Virus record (IMG/VR): IMGVR_UViG_3300028597_000010
Location: 41,623 to 105,622 of that record
Direction: 5' to 3' (one strand)
Origin: a virus
Length of the DNA: 64,000 bases
How positions within the stretch are numbered: the stretch's first letter is position 1; the number at the start of each line of letters is the position of its first letter. This document shows, piece by piece, positions 16,338 through 23,020 of the stretch. The notes under the pieces were generated by a model that saw nothing but the letters and a program-made list of their open reading frames with translations, did not search any database and had not been told where the DNA came from. The position numbers were made by a program, and so were the translations under genes.

Positions 16338-17564
16338 TTACAGTTGGACTGAGAAGTTCACAGCGCCAGCTGGCAGAGCCGGTACTGGTTGGCCACCGAT
16401 CTCAGGAACTGTGTCACCGCCACCGAAACCGCTGACAGCTTTACCCGGCAGCATTGCACGACCAGCGGCCGCACCCAGAGCACCCAGGCCCATGCCGATC
16501 ACGCCACCAGCAACGTAACGACCGAACTGGCCTTCAACGTGCTGATCAACTTGCTCGCCAGCGAAGAATGCTGCAACGCCACCGACTACAGTGCCCAGAC
16601 CAGCGCCCAGAGTCAGACCGCCGCGTGCGGTCATTTCCAGACCACCACCGACTACTGCTGCACCGGCAGCGACCCAGGAGGTACGGATGCCTTCGTCACG
16701 ATCGCCCATGATGCTGAAGCGCGATTTCGACATTGCTGCAACTTCGGCGTCGGTGGCTGCGGTCACAGGGTTGATCATCATCCAGCCCATGAACTGCTTG
16801 CCGACTTCGGAGTTCTGGTCGCAGAAGTTGAAGATGATGGTGTCGGTGTCCTGGGAGTCAGATGCCTTGCTGAACTCGTTGAAAGCTTCAGCGTGTGGTT
16901 GGCCTACCACGTTACCCAGGAAACCCTGCCATGCGATGCAGCGCAGTTCAGCGGTATTGCGACCGACCATCTGGCAGCCCATCAGGAACTCGACTTGCTC
17001 GGTGGTGCCTTGAGCCAGGTTTTCGTTGGTGTTGTTGGTAGCGGTGTTAGCGTTGGAATTTTTCATGGTGTTATCCTTGTCAGCAGAAGTGGTTTGAGTT
17101 TGTTGTTGAACAGCTGCAGCAGGCGCTGCTTGTGAAGCGGTGTCAGCCGGTGCTGCAGTTGCTTGGCTTTGCTCAATGGCTGCTTGAGCATCGCCGGTGA
17201 TAGCAGGAGCTTTCTCGATGAAGCTGGCTTCTTGGGGGCCAGTACCGCCGAGGTTTACGGAACCGTGAAGTTCATCCACGATTACGTGTTTGGTATCGAC
17301 TTGGATCAGAACAGCATCGCCTTGTTCGGACAGACTGAGGTCTGCACGTTTGACGTTGTTCATCGACCAGTTGGTGCCGAGACCTTTGTTAACCAGCTTC
17401 AGCAGATGTGGCCGCTGTGCAGGGTCAACGAATTCAGCATCGAACAACTTGCCTTTCAGGTAACCCAGCTGTACATCCTGGGCAGAACCTTTAGAGCGAA
17501 GTTCAGTAATAACGCCCACAATGTTTTTAACCATGTGGTCAACAGCCGAGTTACGATCGTTCAT
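16338..17564 (-). CDS. glycine-zipper membrane-associated protein
   Basis: A 408-aa protein with TAGGAGT before its ATG. Residues 1-110 form a soluble domain. Residues 115-190 are a Gln/Ala/Asn/Thr-rich linker. From about 285 on there are Gly/Ala-rich hydrophobic helices (WVAAGAAVVGGGLEM, LGTVVGGVAAFFAG, GGVIGMGLGALGAAAG) of glycine-zipper type that can pack in membranes. Only one other such protein is seen here (53205-53552), and both lie directly behind exact TATATTAC promoters. An internal in-frame ATG at 17066 (Met167) has AAGGA 8 nt upstream and may yield a separate 242-aa C-terminal form. Early membrane-targeted or DNA-injection-associated roles are possible. Confidence 0.7.
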   Translation of the reverse strand: MNDRNSAVDHMVKNIVGVITELRSKGSAQDVQLGYLKGKLFDAEFVDPAQRPHLLKLVNKGLGTNWSMNNVKRADLSLSEQGDAVLIQVDTKHVIVDELHGSVNLGGTGPQEASFIEKAPAITGDAQAAIEQSQATAAPADTASQAAPAAAVQQQTQTTSADKDNTMKNSNANTATNNTNENLAQGTTEQVEFLMGCQMVGRNTAELRCIAWQGFLGNVVGQPHAEAFNEFSKASDSQDTDTIIFNFCDQNSEVGKQFMGWMMINPVTAATDAEVAAMSKSRFSIMGDRDEGIRTSWVAAGAAVVGGGLEMTARGGLTLGAGLGTVVGGVAAFFAGEQVDQHVEGQFGRYVAGGVIGMGLGALGAAAGRAMLPGKAVSGFGGGDTVPEIGGQPVPALPAGAVNFSVQL

Positions 17565-17632
17565 GGTGCGACTCCTATCGAGTGAATTCGATTAACTGTC
17601 AATGCAATTAATCTTTATGACTTATCCCACAA

Positions 17633-17640
17633 GTAATATA
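17633..17640 (-). promoter_or_regulatory. TATATTAC promoter element
   Basis: Minus-strand context ACGTCTATATTACTTGTGGG, with AAGTTACAG about 20 nt upstream, about 70 nt before the glycine-zipper gene. It closely matches 53607-53614, the other glycine-zipper promoter, over a longer stretch that includes the TTGTGGGATAA downstream. Confidence 0.7.
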
Positions 17641-17689
17641 GACGTGAGATTAACTGTAACTTAAAAATAACGAAAAGCAATTATAACCC

Positions 17690-17725
17690 TATACCCCTAC
17701 CAACCCGGAGGCTGGTAGGGGTATA
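17690..17725 (-). terminator. strong hairpin terminator
   Basis: TATACCCCTACCA (17690-17702) pairs with TGGTAGGGGTATA (17713-17725). It lies 6 nt past the 103-aa gene and ends the long operon that begins near 26.7 kb or 23-25 kb. Confidence 0.8.
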
Positions 17726-17731
17726 AGTAGA

Positions 17732-18043
17732 TCAGGCTGTCTTGGTACGCATGCGCAAGGTTGCTACGTGATTCAATTCGAGGTGCAATGGATCAACAGC
17801 ACAGATAGGGCTTGGGATGTTACCACCCTCAGTACAACGGATCAGATCTTCACCCTTAACAATCCAGCAACCACCTTCATGACCATCGAAGTAGCCATCG
17901 CGGTAGAATGCAGAAGTACCCGGAGGTACGAACTGTATTAACTCAACAGTTTTGCCAATGTTCTCTTTAACGGAGAATGCATTAACAATGTTGGCCTTGC
18001 TTCCGGCCATGAACTTGCTGTGGAATGGGTTGTTGGTCATCAT
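17732..18043 (-). CDS. hypothetical protein, paralog of the 15.9-kb protein
   Basis: A 103-aa protein starting MMTNNPFHSKFMAG. It overlaps the 2H phosphoesterase stop by 4 nt, so it is probably co-translated with it. Its core aligns by eye with the 123-aa protein at 15866-16237 (VELIQFVPPG, FYRDGYF, WIVKGEDLIR). Beta-rich, possibly an SH3-like small barrel. Function unknown. Confidence 0.65.
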   Translation of the reverse strand: MMTNNPFHSKFMAGSKANIVNAFSVKENIGKTVELIQFVPPGTSAFYRDGYFDGHEGGCWIVKGEDLIRCTEGGNIPSPICAVDPLHLELNHVATLRMRTKTA

Positions 18044-18489
18044 GCTGCCTTCTTAACTTTCTTGTAGCCGAAGCATTCGTTGTTGAAAACCAGTTGGCGT
18101 CCCATCCAATCAGAGAAGGCCGCATTGATTGCCATGATGTCGTATTTGTCGAAGTCATACTTCAACGACATGTGAAACAGGGGAGTACCAAACGAGTGCT
18201 GGTAGCCCGCATCCTTCAACCGGCGGAACTCATCGTTCAGTTCTTTACCGGTCAAATGGAAAACGATGCCGTCGCCCAAAGGTTCCAGCTTAATGATGCT
18301 CGCGGTGAATTCCTTTTCTGGCAACAAGGCACAGAGAGGTTTCTCAATGTCGCGGTCGTCATAGATCATTGTGCAGTGCAACTCGTGCTTAGACTCCGGT
18401 GCAATACCGGCTTCCAGTAAACGAGCGATTACGTCAGCTTGAAACTCGGATTTGAGTTGGACACTGACGTAGCTATAATTGAGCTCCAT
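18040..18489 (-). CDS. 2H phosphoesterase, Acb1-like anti-CBASS candidate
   Basis: A 149-aa protein with the two histidine motifs of the 2H (LigT/CPDase) superfamily: HCTMIY (H38, T40) and HMSLKY (H106, S108), 68 residues apart. 2H enzymes cleave 2'-5' or cyclic phosphodiester bonds. Length, N-terminal tyrosine (Y7), motif spacing and a late glutamate (E138) fit what I recall of T4 Acb1 (about 150 aa; Y12, H44/T46, H113/T115, E141), which destroys the cyclic oligonucleotide signals of CBASS immunity. The Trp147 of Acb1 has no visible match. The gene lies 12 nt after a DHH phosphoesterase, whose activity on short oligonucleotides could finish the degradation. RNA-end repair is the main alternative. 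Confidence 0.7.
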   Translation of the reverse strand: MELNYSYVSVQLKSEFQADVIARLLEAGIAPESKHELHCTMIYDDRDIEKPLCALLPEKEFTASIIKLEPLGDGIVFHLTGKELNDEFRRLKDAGYQHSFGTPLFHMSLKYDFDKYDIMAINAAFSDWMGRQLVFNNECFGYKKVKKAA

Positions 18490-18501
18490 TCTTGTCTTCC
18501 T

Positions 18502-19389
18502 TTAGAACAAGTTCTTGAAGTACAACTTGACGCAGTCCCAGATAGACCGGTTCAACATCATGTGCGATTTGGCGAAACGCTTATCAGAGAATGGAAGCGT
18601 GAAACTTGCTGCTTCACCATGGCCGCCGCCACCGAAATATTCAGCAATCTCGTTTACCGGATAACCTGTAACCTTTTTACTGCGGAACGAGAACTTACGC
18701 CCGTCGGCTTGGTCGGAGTAAATCACAACCAGCGGATAGACGTGGTACAAGGCATCGCCAAGATCAGATGTGAACATGATGTTGGCGTTAATCACCGGAA
18801 CTTCCATACCGAAAACAATCATGGTCCGGGTATTGTGCAAGATACGCTTAATGTCCTGCCGCTGTTTACGCAGAAGGGTTTCGCCCTCGGCTACCATGTC
18901 CAGTGGATCACGGTTAACCAAGGAGTCGAAGATCTCTACGGTCAGCGGATAAGAGAACGCTGCAGTTACCCACGCTTTGGTGCTAGGGTAGGTAAACTTC
19001 CACAGGTCGTTATCTTCAACGTAACGGATAGCTTCTGGAGCCGGCGTGTTGGGGTTGAAGTACCGCCAAGCTAGCATCGCACCAGAATAAGTCAGATCGA
19101 CCTCACACAAGCCTTGGAGCGCCTTCTTGGCCGACTTGTGGTGATCGAGCAGAACCAGGTTGGTGTTTTCAATCAACCACTCCGTCTTCTCACGGTCAAA
19201 GCTGAAGTCGACAACGAAAACAGTCTTGCCTGCCAAACCTTCTGGCAATGGCTTATTGTAAACCCCGGGAATCAGAGTGATCTCCAACCCGAGGTTTTTG
19301 AAATGTCGCCAAACCACCCACGCAGCTGCGATACCATCCAAGCAGTGATCGTGGTAAATACATACAACGTGATTATTAGGTGAAGTCAC
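18502..19389 (-). CDS. DHH/DHHA1-family phosphoesterase (NrnA-like)
   Basis: A 295-aa protein with all main DHH-family landmarks: HDHCLDG (residues 13-19), VVDFS (D61), LDHH (82-84) and a C-terminal DHHA1 motif GGGGHGEAAS. These bind two manganese ions and hydrolyse phosphodiesters; relatives are oligoribonucleases, pAp phosphatases and cyclic-dinucleotide phosphodiesterases. Length fits a stand-alone NrnA-like enzyme. It is probably cytoplasmic. It lies between the 2H phosphoesterase and the 132-aa gene, with RNase HI just upstream, so it belongs to a nucleotide-degradation cluster. Confidence 0.85.
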   Translation of the reverse strand: MTSPNNHVVCIYHDHCLDGIAAAWVVWRHFKNLGLEITLIPGVYNKPLPEGLAGKTVFVVDFSFDREKTEWLIENTNLVLLDHHKSAKKALQGLCEVDLTYSGAMLAWRYFNPNTPAPEAIRYVEDNDLWKFTYPSTKAWVTAAFSYPLTVEIFDSLVNRDPLDMVAEGETLLRKQRQDIKRILHNTRTMIVFGMEVPVINANIMFTSDLGDALYHVYPLVVIYSDQADGRKFSFRSKKVTGYPVNEIAEYFGGGGHGEAASFTLPFSDKRFAKSHMMLNRSIWDCVKLYFKNLF

Positions 19390-19400
19390 GAGCAGTCCTT

Positions 19401-19799
19401 TTAAACAGGCACGATTTCGAGGTCCTTCCAGACATCGTGTTTAACCTTTGCTTTATGCAAGTTTTCAACACATTGTTCCTGGGCGGCTTTAACGTAGTCG
19501 CGGGGGTTGACGTTCTTGTTGATCCAGTACGTAACTTCTTTGGTTACGCTACCTTTATCATACGATACAATACAACAGAACTCAACCAAGTGGTGGTTTT
19601 GCTTATTCTCAGACAGCTCGTCATGCGCCTCACACAGTCGGTACATGTCATAGCGTTCCTTATTGAAACGCGCCCATGCGGGATCATGCACATCCATCTG
19701 TGCCAAGATCCCTTCACTGTGTTCGGCTACCTTCAGCGCTTCCCCGTAACTCAACCCGTGGAAGCGCTGTACCACCATCTTTGCGGTTAATAGATTCAT
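19401..19799 (-). CDS. hypothetical protein
   Basis: A 132-aa protein, MNLLTAKMVVQRFHGLSYG, with a helical N-terminal half and a beta part ending KDLEIVPV. The cysteines and histidines do not form a clear metal site. It fits between RNase HI and the DHH phosphoesterase with gaps of 3 and 11 nt, so it is cotranscribed with them. Confidence 0.65.
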   Translation of the reverse strand: MNLLTAKMVVQRFHGLSYGEALKVAEHSEGILAQMDVHDPAWARFNKERYDMYRLCEAHDELSENKQNHHLVEFCCIVSYDKGSVTKEVTYWINKNVNPRDYVKAAQEQCVENLHKAKVKHDVWKDLEIVPV

Positions 19800-19802
19800 C
19801 CA

Positions 19803-20291
19803 TCACCCCATGAAGCCTTCGTCGATTTCGGTAGGAGCCGCTGCCGCTTCCTTGGCTAGCTTATCCGCCATTTCGTTATCCGGAATACCTGTGTGAGCGC
19901 GCACGTGCGTGAACTTCACCTTGTTAGCTTTCAACAGAGGTTCTACGCGCTTCCACAGGTCGGCATTCTTGACGGGCTGTTGAGTCCGCCAAGTGATCCA
20001 GTTATTCCTAGCCCAACTCTTGTGCCACTTCGTAGCCCCATCAATGACGTACATCGAATCTGTGTATACGTCAAAGAAGTTCCCCGGGGCTCCGTAAGTC
20101 TCCAGCAGCACAATGATGGCCAGCAATTCCATCCGGTTGTTTGTTGTTTTGAAGTAGCCTTTCGAGAGTGTGACGACCTCCGCGTCTCCGCATCTCACTA
20201 CCAACGCATAACCACCAGGCCCAGGATTGCCCAAGGCACTGCCATCGGTATGCACCTTGTAAACAATAGTGTCTGGTTTTGATTTGCTCAT
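19803..20291 (-). CDS. rnhA: ribonuclease HI
   Basis: A 162-aa protein with the complete type 1 RNase H core: TDGSALGNPGPGGYA (D16), NRMELLA (E55), YTDSMYV (D78), RAHTG (H133) and NEMADKLA (D143). It cuts RNA in RNA-DNA hybrids, for example to remove primers during phage replication, with the DNA ligase in the same operon able to seal the gaps. The start MSKSKPD is chosen over an in-frame Met 18 codons earlier because it carries GAGAGA upstream and only the core follows. Confidence 0.95.
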   Translation of the reverse strand: MSKSKPDTIVYKVHTDGSALGNPGPGGYALVVRCGDAEVVTLSKGYFKTTNNRMELLAIIVLLETYGAPGNFFDVYTDSMYVIDGATKWHKSWARNNWITWRTQQPVKNADLWKRVEPLLKANKVKFTHVRAHTGIPDNEMADKLAKEAAAAPTEIDEGFMG

Positions 20292-20301
20292 TTCATCTCT
20301 C

Positions 20302-21288
20302 TTATTCCAATGCTCGCATGAACTCCGCCTGTTTAGCGTCATCAATTTTCTTCAGCACACTGAGACGTGATTTAACACACGCATCAATATACTCGGCCAC
20401 ATCTTCAGGGATAGGGTGACCAGAATGTTTCAACAGGCGAATCAATTTCTCCCTGTAATCCGGATCATCCACATCAATGACGTCTTCGTACCCTTCCATC
20501 GAAAGAGCACCACTGTCAGTACGGGCCATATGGAACTGCAACCGCCCGGTATCAAGTTCCAACGAGAACGAGCAGAACTTGTTGTAAAGGTCCAAGCTGT
20601 CGGCGTGGAACTCAACATTCTCCAAGCGCTGATTGGTGAGTCGCATGAAACCTTTCACCGTCAGAACAACGTTGCTCAGAACGCTGGTGTAGATATCGAA
20701 GACATTCCCCACGTCAAAGGTGGAGTTATCGATGGTGCTATCCTCAATGAGAATACCCACACCATGGTTTTCGATATCGTTGCCGACCAAGCTGCTGTTA
20801 CGCAAAGTAAGCGCACGGCACGAACTACGGATCGTGTTATCTTCGAGATAGCACGTTTCAATAAGAGCGTTCTTGATCGTCCTGAATTGCAGGTTACCCC
20901 ACCTCTCGTTGTACAGCATAGTGGAGTTAACCACACAGCAGTTTTCCAAGACGACGTTAGTAAACGTACTGACACCAGCAAATGCGCTGTCAACGATTTG
21001 CGAGTTGATCAAAACGATATCAGCCAAGATGCAAGGCGCATCCGGAAGATCGTCGTCGCACATAGCCAGTCGCTTAAAGAACTTGTGTTCAGAGTCCAGA
21101 TCAACCAAGGACTCACTGTCCAGACACATCCGAAGCACGTAGCCTTTAAGTTCCACTTCGAACAAACTGAACACGCCACCAATCGGCACCCAGTCAGGAC
21201 CGTTACCGTCAGGGTTAGGCATGTGCTCGGTATCGACTGGAGAAACTTCTACGCCGTCCAAAAGTACGGTTGCTTTGCTAATAGCCAT
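20302..21288 (-). CDS. beta-helix/pentapeptide-like repeat protein
   Basis: A 328-aa protein, start MAISKATVLLDGVEV with GGAG 8 nt upstream. Residues 100-230 contain short irregular repeats of about 20 residues rich in N, S, V and L (VLENCCVVNSTM, LRNSSLVGNDI, IEDSTIDNSTF, LENVEFHADSL), typical of a right-handed parallel beta-helix. Its C-terminus (NKFCSFSLEL..., KSRLSVLKKIDDAKQAEF) matches the end of the upstream 554-aa protein (NKFCALQIDL..., RSRIKVIKLLDSAIKVAE), so they are paralogs. Beta-helix proteins can mimic DNA or bind sugars or gyrase; which applies is unknown. Confidence 0.7.
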   Translation of the reverse strand: MAISKATVLLDGVEVSPVDTEHMPNPDGNGPDWVPIGGVFSLFEVELKGYVLRMCLDSESLVDLDSEHKFFKRLAMCDDDLPDAPCILADIVLINSQIVDSAFAGVSTFTNVVLENCCVVNSTMLYNERWGNLQFRTIKNALIETCYLEDNTIRSSCRALTLRNSSLVGNDIENHGVGILIEDSTIDNSTFDVGNVFDIYTSVLSNVVLTVKGFMRLTNQRLENVEFHADSLDLYNKFCSFSLELDTGRLQFHMARTDSGALSMEGYEDVIDVDDPDYREKLIRLLKHSGHPIPEDVAEYIDACVKSRLSVLKKIDDAKQAEFMRALE

Positions 21289-21355
21289 AAAGAACACTCC
21301 ACATAGCTATAGCCCGCCGAGTAATTAAACTCGACAGGCGTATAGAGGTTAAGGA

Positions 21356-23020
21356 TCAGAACGGTTGTTGATCGTAGTAGTCGTCACGACCGGTTGCGGT
21401 GATGGTTTCAGCCACCTTGATAGCGCTGTCCAACAGTTTGATGACCTTGATGCGGGAGCGGATAGCGGCCACCACATATATCATCAGATTGCGGGTCAGC
21501 GGATCGTTGTCTTTCGGATCGATGCCGGAAGTATTCCCCCAGCCGCCGGCAGACTTGGTCATCAGCTCGGCAACCTTCTCTTCGATCGTGTCGAAGTCAT
21601 CGTCCAGATTCATCACGACCGAAATGTACGAGTTGACCGTCAGGCAAATCTTTTCTTTGCTTTCACGGTACATGGACAACTGACCGAGCGGCAAATCGAT
21701 CTGCAACGCACAGAACTTGTTCGGCATGTACAGCCCAGGGAGAACCGGAGCAACATCTTTGAAGCGAGCGTTAACAATCAACACCGGCCCATCGGTCATC
21801 AAACGGAAGCCCTTGGTGGTGGTGTGCTTCATGACGATAGACTTCGCCTTGATAGTGTCACCGTCCATGCTCACGTTCTCAAACGTAACGGAATGCTCAC
21901 TCTTGATAGTCGACGCAAAGATCTGCACATTCTTGTACACGCCAGATGCCAAGATACTGCCTTCGATCAAAGCTTGGCGGAAAGTAGCGTGAGAGACCTT
22001 GTTACGGTCCGTGCCAAAGCTGGCCCCACGAGAGTCCCACGGCAGGTCAACGATCGGCGGCGGTGTCTTGGCGCGGTAGCTGCCAGTGAGGGTCTTGCTA
22101 ACGCAGGCATCGGTGTACGAGCTATACGTCGACTCGAGACCGATCAACAGGTTGTCGCCGAAGAAGCTGTCGTTACGGCTGCTGGAGTTGATGAGGGTCA
22201 CCAGTGCATTACGCTGGATTGCTGCATCGGAGTCAGACCGTTCGCTACCGAAGTAGGTGTTGGTGACTTCCAGAGTCGACTTCTCATCGAGCATGACGGT
22301 AACAGTACGGCCGTTGATGACTACCGCGAACTGAGTGAACGTCAGATCTTTGGAGTCGGCGCCGTAGTAGTTGATGTAGACGTCACGCTCATAGGTCAGT
22401 GGTGTTTGGTTAGGGACAATACGCCCGCCAGACAACTTGAGACCGGTCGCCTTGGGTTCGATCTGGACACCGTCAATGATCACCCATGGCTTTGGCAGCA
22501 GCTCGCGTTCTTCAAACGTCAGCGGGCGCTTCAGACGGTAGTCGATGACCTTACCGGTACCGCTATCAAGAGTGGCAACCAGTTCACCAGGGGTGGTTAT
22601 CACGTCCAAGATAAACGAGTGCGCCAGATCAATCGCTTTTGCCGTGTCGCCCTTGATCTTCACTTCGCCGTCTTCAGCTACTTCCAACGACACGCCGGTC
22701 TTCTTGTTGATTTCACGCAGTACGTCGCCAGAGTTGGCGGTCAGCATACGTGCCTGTGCCGGAGTAATGTGGATGACCGAAGTCAGACCCGTTTCCATGA
22801 TCAGCTTACCGCCACCTTTAGAAACATCTTCACTTTGTGTGAGAGATTCTTCAGCCGCTGCAACCGCTTTGGCCACTGCTTTGCCTTTGTTGGCTTCGAT
22901 GTTCTTTGTAACGAGTTCATCCAGTTCTTCCTTGACGTCTTTCGGTAGCGCTTTAACAGCGGCGGTGGTTTGCTTCTGGACTTCGTTATGGTCCAGCTTC
23001 TTGGTCTTAGCGGTTGTCAT
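21356..23020 (-). CDS. large paralog of the beta-helix protein
   Basis: A 554-aa protein. The first 80 residues are a charged, probably coiled segment (KALPKDVKEELDELVTKNIEAN). A short alpha/beta region follows, and from about 300 on come beta-helix-type repeats (IEGSILASGVYKNVQIFAST, VTFENVSMDGDTIKAKSIVM). The C-terminal 120 residues align with the 328-aa neighbour. Its start overlaps the last 14 nt of the ligase gene. A virion or nucleic-acid-associated scaffold is possible; no direct evidence. Confidence 0.7.
   Translation of the reverse strand: MTTAKTKKLDHNEVQKQTTAAVKALPKDVKEELDELVTKNIEANKGKAVAKAVAAAEESLTQSEDVSKGGGKLIMETGLTSVIHITPAQARMLTANSGDVLREINKKTGVSLEVAEDGEVKIKGDTAKAIDLAHSFILDVITTPGELVATLDSGTGKVIDYRLKRPLTFEERELLPKPWVIIDGVQIEPKATGLKLSGGRIVPNQTPLTYERDVYINYYGADSKDLTFTQFAVVINGRTVTVMLDEKSTLEVTNTYFGSERSDSDAAIQRNALVTLINSSSRNDSFFGDNLLIGLESTYSSYTDACVSKTLTGSYRAKTPPPIVDLPWDSRGASFGTDRNKVSHATFRQALIEGSILASGVYKNVQIFASTIKSEHSVTFENVSMDGDTIKAKSIVMKHTTTKGFRLMTDGPVLIVNARFKDVAPVLPGLYMPNKFCALQIDLPLGQLSMYRESKEKICLTVNSYISVVMNLDDDFDTIEEKVAELMTKSAGGWGNTSGIDPKDNDPLTRNLMIYVVAAIRSRIKVIKLLDSAIKVAETITATGRDDYYDQQPF

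Noticed and set aside
21365-22948. 527-codon plus-strand frame across the beta-helix paralog
   Set aside because: Antisense shadow of the 554-aa gene; no start signal and unusual His/Gln/Val composition.
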